This document shows, one piece after another, positions 19,865 through 29,851 of a DNA stretch of 30,985 nucleotides. The notes below the pieces were generated by a model. It saw only the letters and a list, made by a program, of their open reading frames with translations, was not told the DNA's origin and did no database searches. The DNA is from Hypholoma sublateritium FD-334 SS-4 (lineage: Eukaryota; Basidiomycota; Agaricomycetes; Agaricales; Strophariaceae). Made by a program: the position numbers and the translations under genes. The DNA is taken from NCBI GenBank assembly GCA_000827495.1, contig KN817602.1, positions 14,625-45,609 on the forward strand. The letters are read 5' to 3'. How positions within the stretch are numbered: position 1 is the stretch's first letter; each line of letters opens with the position of its first letter.

Positions 19865-20928
19865 ATGCCCGACCGTAATTTGCAACAATCCGGGGGAGTT
19901 TTCCTGCTCGGCCACGACAGTACCCTCCAGATATACGGCGGCCAGTTTGTACAGCACAACCAGGCTCCAAATTGCGCCATCGTTCATGTTGCATATTACA
20001 TGGCGCTGATGAGGAGTATGCAGACGGTTTCAAGCATTTGCAGGTGCATGTAGCTACGTCGGCATTCGATTCGCAGGAGCACGTTGATGCGCCCAAGTGC
20101 CATCCAAATACCCGAAAGGCCGTCTTGGACGAAATCATGAGCTGGATTATCCTCGCTGTCGCCCGCGTTCAGTGGGTACTGTGGCTTAACGGTGCCGCTG
20201 GGGCAGGGAAATCTGCAATTGGCCGATCTATTGTGGAGATTTGCAAGGAAAGGAACATCCACATCGCACGCTTCTTCTTTTTCCGGACCGACTCCACTCG
20301 GAACAGCATAAAACCTCTCGTCGCGACACTCGTCCACCAGCTCCTCCAGCGTATTCCAGAGCTGAAGCCTATCATTATCCCAAGAATCGAGTCAGACTCG
20401 CTCATATTTACAAAATCCTGGAAAACACAATTCGACTTCCTGATCTTCGACCCGTTACGCGAACTGAAGCGCAATCTTGTGCATATCAGCACGGTCGTTC
20501 TTCTTTTGGATGGTGTGGATGAGTGCAACGACAAGGAGGACCAGGCGAACCTCATCCGCACTGTCGCTGAGTTTGTGGGCTCTAATACGTTTCCAGTAAT
20601 CGCATTTTTTGCCAGTCGTAACGAGGATCAAATCACCACGGCCTTCAGATCGCCCGAGGTTGCAAATATCACTTTGCGCTTGCCGTTGGATAATCACTAC
20701 CTTCCGGACAACGATATTCATATATTTCTCAATGATTCGTTCACAAAGATAAAGAGCACACACCCATTTGGTCACCTTCTTAACAGCAACTGGCCGGCGG
20801 AGTCTGATGTCCGCGAAATTGTTGAAAAATCATCGGGACAATTCATTTACGCATCGACTATCATCAAATATAGATGGTCGATGTCGATGAAAGCTGAGTG
20901 CAAGCGCCGGGAGTGGAGGCTCCGCTGA
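19865..20928 (+). CDS. NACHT-type ATPase, C-terminally truncated
   Basis: Exon 1 is 19865-19948, followed by a 65-nt intron (GTACAG donor, AG at 20012-20013) and exon 2 at 20014-20928, giving 332 residues. Residues 1-28 (SGGVFLLGHDSTLQIYGGQF) resemble the short segment preceding NACHT domains in agaricomycete NLR-like proteins; KCHPNTRKAVLDEIMSW follows at about 57-72. Walker A is GAAGAGKS (88-95) and Walker B is VVLLLDGVDEC (189-199), with a sensor-like FFASRNE near 227. The NACHT core continues to SGQFIYASTIIKY (about 302-314). After that, spacer-like sequence adds 18 unrelated residues to a TGA at 20926-20928. Family members normally continue for hundreds of residues into a winged-helix region and WD40, ankyrin or TPR repeats. 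It is therefore a truncated gene: either a relic or a stand-alone ATPase. The intron call is mine and is moderately sure. Confidence 0.7.
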
Positions 20929-21242
20929 TGCACGGTGGGTGCGCGGGGAATGGACGAGCGCGACGTAGGCGAGCGCCTGCGGGACAGGCTGTACGTGAGC
21001 GGCGAATGATGTTCAAGTCCCGCGGGACACTGTGTGAGTGGACGGCAAACGAGGACAGCATACTGTTTGGCGAAGCTTTGTGGATGGCCAAATATCGCTG
21101 TGGAGCTCGGAGGACGCGGAGGGCGCACACCAGTGCTCAAACGTTCAAAAAGGACGTCACCCGGGAGATGCTGTTGGGAAGTTAGCGTATCAACGATGAA
21201 TTGGATGTGAGCTACTTGCTCACCGCGTCCAAAAAGACTGCA
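20881..21242. repeat. Truncated spacer copy interrupting the NACHT gene
   Basis: Purine-rich DNA resembling the last part of the unit spacer (about 16680-17112), including GTCCCGCGGGAC at 21017-21028 and a diverged version of the 17052-17112 end motif at 21184-21242. Its left edge lies at the point where the NACHT reading frame loses similarity to its family. Confidence 0.5.
21017..21028. repeat. Conserved palindrome in the middle spacer
   Basis: GTCCCGCGGGAC, identical to those at 16682 and 30696, within the spacer fragment after the NACHT gene. Confidence 0.6.
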
Positions 21243-23160
21243 GGACCTGGAGATGCACTCAACTGATCCGTCGTAGCATCATCTGTTCCGCAGAGGCTCT
21301 TGCCATAGAAATTATAGGATTTGTACGTGGCGAAGGTAGAACCGGCTCGGCTATTTTCACGGAGCGTCGCGGGCGTGGCATGTTTGGCACGCAGGCATGC
21401 CGACTTTGTTCTTATCCAGCGCAATTAATCCAGTGCAAATCCAGAGCGTTCGAAGGTTTATAGAAAATTCCCACCCTGATTTCCTCATAATATAGTAAAT
21501 CTTACTCGCCATCGGCCTCAGGGCGGAAGGTGCACGAGCTACAACAACGCGAACGAGAACTTCTTACAGTGGCCCGTATGCCCAAGCGCCGGGAGCGAGC
21601 GCGCGCGCATGCGTTCAAGGGCAAGCCATCTCCGTTGCATTTCGACCTTGATTTTAGGGGACATTTGCAGTCTGTATGGACCAGAAGTACGCATCTTTTT
21701 ATTCGTAAAATGCGAGCGGTACATACGACTGGCATCAGTACAATACGCTGTGTCCCAAAAATAGAAGTAGATTGATGGCAGGCCAGGTCGTTCGCACGAC
21801 GTCTTGCACGTCACCCACGATGACGGCCGCCGCAAGAACGCCACTAGCGGCGACACCGTCGTCCTCCGTCGCCCTGCTGACCTGATCACCGCAAGCTCCA
21901 ACATCGCTCTCCGCGCTCTCTTCTTCGCCCCCGCCCCTGACGCCGCCGGTCCCGCTCTCTAAGGACCTCGCAGTACCCCGTCGTCTAGCTGGGCCGCCGG
22001 CGCCGGCGCCTGCGTCCGCGATGATGTCGGGTACCAGAGCCGCGCCCTCTTGCCTCCACGGACGCAGCGCCTCTCTCTAGGTGCGCTCCCCGCTTCCCGT
22101 AGTCTGCCCGCTGACTCTCTTAGGCAGCCACACCGCCCTCCATGCCTCCTCACGCCCATCGCCCCCGCGCGTGCCGCTACTCCGCGCCGCCCTCCTATGC
22201 AGATCCGCCTCTACATCCCTCTCGCCGCGGACTCCGTTGTCCTCGCTCTCTAGGCTCTCGAAAACCCCGCTTCCTGCCACCTGGACGCCGCCGCGCGCTC
22301 TGTATTCTGCGCCCCCGAACACCCGGTCGAGCCCGCCCTCGCTATGCTCACCGGCCGGCCGCCCTAATTCATCCCAGCCTCGTCGACGTTCGTTCCGCCT
22401 CGTAGTTCACGCCCATCCTTAGCTCGCCCACCGCAACCCGCCCCCGTCCGCCGCCACCCGTGCTATACCCCGCCGTCTGACACCCCCCCCTCCATGCCGT
22501 CAGCACGTTGACTATCACGAACCCAAACTACGCGCCGCCCTCTAAAATATCCTCCGCGTCCGCGTCACAGGCCGCGAACGACGCTCTCCGGCGCTCTACG
22601 GCCTTAAGCACACCACCGTGCTGCCGCCCTTGACTCTGCTCGCCCGGAGCTCCGGTACCTCCCCGCTGCTGCTCGTAATTCTGTCTCTCAGCAGCCTCTG
22701 CATATCTATCCGCCAATTTTGGTGAGTCCGCCCCTGTACATGCGCCTCCTACTGCTGATGCGCGCGAGGTGCAGGCCGTTCGATCCCCCTTGAAGTCCAG
22801 CGCAATTCGCCCCCCCCGCAACCGTCGCGGAACGCTCCGTAGCCCCGGAGGCGGACTGAAAACACGCAGACCGTGCGCGCCGACGCCGACGCTGGTGCAT
22901 ACACTCGTGCTGCAGCTTGATCACGACACCATCGTCGACCGGCTGCGAGATGGGCGCCCCAGTCTTAGAGCCTACTGTTCGATCGGCCGCGGCCGCCCAC
23001 GCTGACGCAGACGCCGACGCCGGAAGCAGAGTGCCCGTGAAGTTCAGCCAGGGACGTGTCTATATCTTACATGCGGACGCGCATCGTGCACGGATTCTCC
23101 ACCCGTGGCGTGGATACTGCTCGACGACGCGGTTGAAGTACCTCGTCTAATCTCACCGTG
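21243..23160 (+). pseudogene. Copy 6 of the repeated gene family
   Basis: It follows a 5' flank like those of the other copies, including the ATTCGTAAAATG motif near 21700. The start region (ATG 21820, MTAAARTPLAATPS) has lost the conserved peptide by deletion, and the first intron has lost its donor and has CGCAAG in place of an AG acceptor. A late intron is intact at 22722-22774 (GTGAGT donor). It keeps the best 3' end in the window: frame 22769-23002 reads VLQLDHDTIVDRLRDGRPSL, and frame 22917-23150 reads VPVKFSQGRVYILHADAHRA and ends HPWRGYCSTTRLKYLV. These balanced peptides suggest that the family's C-terminus is a genuine protein region. Overall a decayed copy. Confidence 0.45.
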
Positions 23161-23260
23161 AGCTTGCTCAGTCTACTCGCATTGTTAGGAAATCAGACCA
23201 GTACCCAGTGCTGATCAAGGATCAAGGAGATATGTGCGCACCCAATCGTAATAGATGGTT

Positions 23261-25148
23261 TCGTATGTTGGGTGTAACGCGCTAATGGAATTCAGAGACT
23301 GGGACGCAACACGATGGAAGAGTTCGCAGGGACGCACAGCTGGTAGTTAAATGCTGTATGAGCAACCTTGAACGTCGCATACATTTGAAGATGTGTATTG
23401 AAAGAACGTATGAATTAAGCGTAAAATTTTAGACGCACGCGAATGAATGAACTGTTTCACCCACTCATACTTTTTCAGAGTTACTTGCCAAAATAAATTG
23501 CATTCGTACGTAGATGTGAGGCGAACGAGGTGTAACGATCCCGGCTCAGCTCCTGGGCCTACCTAAGCGCCGGGAGGGAGCGCTCGCGTGTATGTGTATA
23601 TGGGCGACTCATCACGACTCCTAGTTCCACTGGCTGCTTTGACATATTCATTTTCCGGAAGTGTATCAAGTAAATTTTATTCGTAAAATGGCATGGCGCG
23701 CAATGCAAACGCTGTGTCCTAAAAATAGAAGTAGATTGATGACAGGATCGTCGACCACGATGACGATGAACGTCGACTGCCCCAAGAACGCCGCCATCGA
23801 CGACAGGACGAGGACGACATCAGCATCGGCGCTCTCGCCTTCCCCCACACGCCGCCCACGTCATTGCTCGCTCGCTGTAGGTGCGCCCGCCGTTGTCCTC
23901 CGTCGCCCCCGCTGACCTGATCCCGCAGGCCCACCATCGATTTCTGCGCCCCCTTCTTCGCGCACGCCCCTGAAGACGCCGGTACCGCTCTACAAGAACC
24001 CAGAAGCACCCCGCCCTCCAGCTGTTCCTCGCCGGCGCTGCCGCCTGCAAAGACGACAGCCTCCGCGATGAGCCGCACCCGCCTCACGCGCTCCTGCATC
24101 GATTGCTGCCGCTGCCCGTCTTCGACTCCGCTGACGCCTGAGGTAGCCACACCGCCCTCTGCGCCCTCCTCGCTCCCAACCCCCCTGCGCGTGCCGCTAC
24201 TCCGCGCCGCCGTCCTACGCAGCTCCGCCTCTCCATCCCTTTCGTCGCGGATGGTCTCTTTCTCGCTCTGTATCCCCCCGCACACCCCACTTCCCGCTGC
24301 GAGCTGTGTGCCGCTGGGCCGCCCACAATGCCTTTTGTATTCGCGATCTCCCGTACCAGAGCCAGACGCCGTTCCTGCCTCACGCGCGCTAGTAAACGTG
24401 ACTTACTCTCTACGTATGCCCGGACCTGCGTTCTGTCTCCCCCGCTCATCCCGTAGGCAGCCACGCCGCGCTTCACGCCTCCTCGCGCCCATCCGCCCCG
24501 CGCGTGCCGCTACTACGCGCCGCCCTCCTACGCAGCTCGGCCTCCCCTCCACATCCCTTTCGCCGCGGACTCCGCCGTCCTCGCTCTCTAGGCTCTCAAG
24601 GACCCGGCTTCCCGCCACGCGGACGCGCTCTGCGCTTTTCGCGCCTGAATACCTGGCTCGCAGAATACTCGACCACGTACGCACCGTCGGCGCCATCCAC
24701 ACCGTCCTCGATATCTTCACCCACCGACCTCCCTATTTCCTCTCAGCCTCGTCGACAGTCGCTCCGCCCCGCGCTCCACGCCCACTACACCGGTTCCTTG
24801 GCTCGCCCACCGCCACCCGCCGCCGTCCGCCGCCGCCCGTCCTGCACCCCGCCGTCCCCCACGTCCGCCCATACGCACTCCTACCGCCCACGCCCAGCGC
24901 GCTAACTACCACGAACCTAAGACCCTCGCCTTCCGCGGACACATCCCCCCTCGCCCACGCCGTCAACGCATGACCATGCGCACTAACGTCGTGGATAGGA
25001 CACGACGGGCTAAAGCGCGCGGAGACGACGCGCCGCGCACGCGCACAGGAAAGCGTATCTCGTGAAGCCAACGGGCGAGATATACGGGGCGTACATGGCA
25101 GAGCGCGCTGGACGCGCGTGAGCCCCGTCCAATGGGGACATTCTAGCC
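23261..25148 (+). pseudogene. Copy 7 of the repeated gene family
   Basis: The 5' flank matches that of copy 2 (2526-3050). ATG 23760 starts MTMNVDCPKNAAIDDRTRT; intron 1 (23881-23928: GTGCGC, CTGAC, CCGCAG) is 48 nt, and splicing keeps the family frame into exon 2 (PPSISAPPSSRTPLKTPVPL) until a TGA near 24069. A second long frame, 24068-24973, is open for 301 codons and contains the conserved 3' portion (HTVLDIFTHRPPYFLSASS). The end (24862-25125) is almost identical to copy 4. With copy 1 it is the least damaged copy at its 5' end. Function unknown. Confidence 0.45.
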
Positions 25149-25982
25149 GCCGCCAAGCTATTATTGTTTAAGCGCCACGTATACCCCCACCCACCATCAG
25201 CGCCTGATCCAGAACGAGGACATGCGTGTGCAGCCAGTGGCAGTGGACGGCTTCGCATTGCCTTTCGAGACGTGGTGATGGATTCCAGTCGTTTGAATAC
25301 AACGCGTTGGGAATTTTGCTGATGTCCTTATGCTGATCGGGGACGGGCGCTGGAATACAGATGCTGTATGAACGACCTTGAATGCCGCCTATATTTAACA
25401 ATATACGTTGCAGAAATATGTACAAGAATGCAGTGTACGGGCGCTCGCGAACAAAGGAATGTGTTACGGCCGGGCGTATTCCATGAGCTGGCACATCTGC
25501 AGCCACAGCCGCGTCGCGTTGCGGTTGGGTGAGGCGCAGAAGATATGCTCAATTAAAAACTCTGAAAGACACTGAGAGCGTTCAATGGCGCGAAATGTAA
25601 CACGAACAAAGGGAGGTTCCCCAACCTGTCCACATTATCACTCCGTGCGTACAACTGCGCTGTCTGAAATGCTATCCACGCACAAGCAGCACCAAATCTG
25701 TCACTCTATTCATGGGACGGTTGACACTTTCCTATGCACATGCTGTACCATATGTGGCAAAAGCATGTAGAAATAAACGGCCTCCTTGTATAATCGTGTA
25801 CAGAATGCAGAATACAGTGGGCACTCGTACTACAAGAAACCTAAATGAGTGTTGTTCTCCCACTCATCGCCCGTTATCCGTTCTATAGATGGGTCAGACA
25901 CTCTCTTTTAAAAGCAGTAGGAACCGCCACACTCAGTTTGTTCTATCCTCTTGAAGTCTTTGAATTGACTCATAACGTCAAA
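25149..25982 (+). repeat. Highly conserved upstream block of gene B
   Basis: Near-identical to 10874-11660. Differences are a 27-bp insertion at 25313-25339 that carries two TGCTGAT repeats (25317-25323, 25331-25337), and a replaced patch near 25520-25550. It joins the end of family copy 7 directly, without the 1.9-kb segment present in unit 1. Confidence 0.6.
25905..25914 (+). promoter_or_regulatory. Candidate core promoter palindrome of gene B
   Basis: CTTTTAAAAG 124 bp upstream of ATG 26038, in the same position as 11582-11591 upstream of gene A. A role as a TATA-like element is inferred. Confidence 0.25.
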
Positions 25983-26037
25983 CGATATCCTCTTCTCTTC
26001 ATCCGCACCACCCAAATCTGTTTCTGTTATTTTTGTT

Positions 26038-29000
26038 ATGGCAAAGCATTCACACGAATCCATTGCTGAAGTCCAGGATAGTAAGTACCACACATTCTTG
26101 GTTTATTCTATAAATTGGCTGATTTATGCTTGATAAGTTGAGCGCGCACCAGCGCGCAACCTCCCCAAGAGCGCCGCGACGCCCCACTCCAACGCTCGCC
26201 ATCTTGGATGCACACATGTAATGGGAGGTAGAAACCTCATTGTTTGTATTGACGGTACTGCAAACCAATTCGGAAACAAAGTACGTAATTTGTGCACTTT
26301 CAAAATTGAAAGAAGAAAGCTGTACGCTAACACCCTTCGGAAGAACACGAATGTCATTGAATTGTACAACCTCATCTTGAAAGGAGTCGGGGGTAATCAG
26401 AGAACATGGTACAACAGTGGTATTGGGACCTACGTTCGGCCATCTGGCATATCGTTCGCACGTTTGCAACAGTTTATCTATCACACCATCGATTTGGCGA
26501 TTGCATGGTGCGCAAGATGACCATTATAAAACTGGTAGTTCCTGATTCAATTTTTGCTTAGGGATTTCAAGAAAACAGTCCTGGCCGCTTATAAATGGTT
26601 ATCCGACAACTATGAACCCGGTGACTGTATATTTCTGTTTGGTGAGTATGGATGATTTGCGCGTATACTATTCAAGCCTGACAAATGTAAAGGTTTCTCT
26701 CGTGGAGCCTTTCAAGTCCGGGTTCTTTCTGCAATGATCGACAAGGTACGATTTGCACAGTGCTTTCAGCACATAAATTTATTCAATAAGTGCAGGTCGG
26801 CCTCATCTACCGGGGTAATGAGATGCAAATACCATTGTGCGTCTCAAATCTTCAATTAATTTTTTTTTATCTTTGCCAATACAGATCTCTAGCGCGTACG
26901 AATTATATGCAGATCCGGAAAGTGATATAGAGACACTGGAAGTGACTCAAGTTGGGTCATCAAAGACGCAAGGGACTCCGACTCCGACGTCAAGTGCTAG
27001 CCGTTTTAAGAAAGCATTCTCGTATGAAGACGTGAAAGTGCACTTCGTCGGGGCTTGGTACATCTTTCTCATCTAACCTTTCTATACCCGTCTAAATGAA
27101 GGAAAAAAACAGGGACACGGTTTCGTCGATTGGAATAGCACGCGGAACTCCTATGCTACCTCAGACTGTTGATGGGATGCATCATGTCTGTTATTTCCGT
27201 CATGCACTAGCCCTCGATGAACGACGAGTCAAGTTCTTGCCCGAATATGCATATGGAGGTTCAGCCAAGCCTCCTGCTAACTCCGAACACAATGAAGAAG
27301 CCCTGGGATCATCAAACAGTGGTGACAATGCAACTACAAGCTCAACGTCAAAGCTGCCGCACACATTAGAGGTTTGGTTTGCTGGGACACACTCCGACAT
27401 GTACGCCCGAATTTGTTTTCGGACCTGATGATCAAACATTAATTTTAAAATTAGAGGCGGTGGGAACGTCGAGAATCCAAGCATGGATCGCAGTCGACCT
27501 CCACTTAGGTGGATGATATTTGAAGCTGGCGCACTTGGTCTTCGCACGGCGCCATTTCAGCGTGAACTTTCTACCAATGAGCAGATCGAGATCAAGGAAT
27601 CTTTAACGCCTGTCTGGCAGCTTCTTGAATTTCTTCCTCTTAAACGCTTAACGTATACAAGGCGAGAAGACGGTACACCATCTACTCACAAGTAAGAGCC
27701 CATTATTGTTGCCAAACCCTTCTGTTCTTACGTATCTATAACTGTGTAGGCCTCACATAGGAAAACCCAGGAAAATCCACCAAGGACAAAAAATTCATAG
27801 TTCTCTTTGGCTAGCCGGACAACATATTGACAATAGGCAGTATATTCCTAAAGCGCGCCCGGTGGGAGATGACTCTTCTTTCTGGCAGATGGGTAAAGAA
27901 AGGCTGGGCCAGTGGTTGGAAGTTGATCTATACGAGTGTGTTGACAAAATTGTCGACAAGTTCATTGCCACTCTACAAGTTGACCATGTAGACGGAGGCG
28001 CTACATTACAGAATTTGCGTCAAATCACGTTAGGGGGTAAGTGAACTGTTTTCATATATCTTTTTGTCGATTATTGAAGATTACATTCATAGTTGATGGA
28101 AAGCAGGCAGTGTGTGAGAGCTTGTACGGAGGAGTAATTTCCGCACTGAACAATTCTGATTACAACCTTGAGAAGAAGTGGAAGCTCTTAAAACTCACTA
28201 TGGACATCCTCGAGACAAGTTCTATTGAGCTGAAGGAATCTTATTCAACTAAAATCTATTCTTTGATACTGCCCCTGCTTGCCGATGACAACACATCTGC
28301 TACCCATCGACAGACAATTACAACATTTTTAGCGCGGTGTACAAATTGTGAGCAAACACATTTTTCCTTACCAAGTGTCAACGAGTCACTGATCTCTAAA
28401 CTAAATTGACAGCATGCATATATGTATTGAAAGGGCACACAAGATCTGTTTTTTCTGTCGCTCTCTCACCTGACGGCAAACACATAGCATCAGGCTTGCA
28501 CGATGAGACAGTGAGGATATGGGATCTCGAGACAGGCAAGCAGGTCGGCGAGCCATTTCGAGGACACACGGAATCTGTCAGATCCGTCGCATTCTCGCCG
28601 GATGGCCGACGCGTAGTCTCGGGCTCATCCGATGGGACCCTTCGCATCTGGGATTTGGGGACAGCGAAGCAGATCGGCGAGCCATTTCGAGGACACACAG
28701 ATGATGTCAACTCCGTCGCATTCTCGCCGGATGGCCAACGCGTAGTCTCGGGCTCGAGGGACGAAACAGTGCGAATCTGGAATTCAGGGACGGGGACACA
28801 GATTGGGGAGCCGCTGCAGGGACATACAGATCTCGTCTATTCTGTCGCATTCTCGCCTGATGGAAAGCGCATAGCCTCGGGCTCGTCGGACGGTACAGTT
28901 CGGGTCTGGGATCCGGAGACGGGGACGCAAATTGGGGTGCCATTGCGAGGACACACAGGTCAGGTTCTCTCTGTCACATTCTCGCCAGATGGCAAGCACA

Positions 29001-29314
29001 TAGCCTCGGGCTCAGTGGACAGTACAGTCCGTATCTGGGATTCAGAGACGGGGAAGCAGGTTGGCGAGCCGATTCGGGGGCACACACATTGGGTCTGGTC
29101 TGTTGCATTCTCGCCAGACGGAAAGCGTATAGTCTCGGATTCGGATGACAATACAGTCAGGATCTGGGATGTGGAGACGGGGAGGCAGGTTGGAGAGCCG
29201 TTTAAGGGACACACAGATGAGGTCATGTCCGTTGCATTCTCGCCTGATGGCAAGCGTGTCGTCTCGGGCTCGTGGGACAAGACAATTCGCATCTGGGATG
29301 CAGAAATTTACTAG
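26038..29314 (+). CDS. Gene B: Tle1-like (DUF2235) alpha/beta hydrolase with seven WD40 repeats
   Basis: Exons: 26038-26080, 26153-26280, 26344-26507, 26562-26641, 26693-26745, 26796-26836, 26893-27057, 27113-27400, 27455-27691, 27750-28036, 28093-28347, 28413-29314. They total 2643 nt, giving 880 residues with no internal stop. Exons 1, 3-6 and 9 have the same lengths as their counterparts in gene A, which supports both models. The catalytic residues are Ser141 in GFSRG, Asp226 in GAWDTVSSIG and His318 in AGTHSDIGGG. The Ser/Thr/Asn-rich insert before the His motif is shorter than in gene A and is not split by an intron. The linker is about 400-580 and the WD40 repeats 587-880. Many third-position differences from gene A in the hydrolase exons indicate purifying selection. 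A TAG ends the protein five residues earlier than in gene A. Probably cytosolic; substrate and role are unknown. Confidence 0.88.
28430..29311 (+). repeat. Seven-unit WD40 repeat array of gene B (129-bp units)
   Basis: Units start at 28430, 28559, 28688, 28817, 28946, 29075 and 29204. After GHT the residue pairs are RS, ES, DD, DL, GQ, HW and DE, and residue 8 is F, R, N, Y, L, W and M, while the framework is almost constant. Unit 6 has SDSDD instead of SGSxD. Units 4 and 5 are nearly identical to units 4 and 5 of gene A, whereas the other units differ more at the variable sites. Confidence 0.9.
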
Positions 29315-29479
29315 GCTGCAACTTATTTGTGTGTACTTTCCAGACATACTTTATTTGTGAACTTCTCATCTATTTCTTGTGCTACTGTATTTGTTTTCCT
29401 CTGATGACCTTCTGACACGAGCTTTACAATTTTTTATTTTCCACTGTCCATATCAATATAAAGTTTGTCTGCCTCGTTG

Positions 29480-29851
29480 ATGTCGTTGCGGCGCCATTGT
29501 CTCCCTCCGCTGCTCTGTTTGATGCAGAAGATTATCTTATTAGCGACATCCTACAGTGGTGCTAACATATACGTATCTACCGGTCTCAACCACTCAGAAG
29601 CGCCGACACGCGCTGCCTCACCGTTCGTTCGTAACGTGTGTGAAGCGTCAACGTCGGGTCGCCCGCTCTTCAGGATAGCTTGGGATGCATGGACTGTTCG
29701 TGTGGAAGTACTAAACGCGAGGTACTATGATATGTACTTACATGTGCATCATACATGTAGGACAACTCATCATCGGCGTCGACAATCTGCTTCATACAAC
29801 GCTGAGGCAAACGCCACATCGATACCGGGCCCTCGTTCTGCGAAACGCTGA
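29480..29851 (+). pseudogene. Partly conserved open frame downstream of gene B
   Basis: The counterpart of 15397-15789. The first conserved peptide (DVVAAPLSPSAALFDAEDYL) runs into a stop near 29560, and the second half is open in another frame to TGA 29849-29851, ending ANATSIPGPRSAKR. A frameshift, or a lost intron, separates the two halves. No domain is recognised. Confidence 0.28.
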
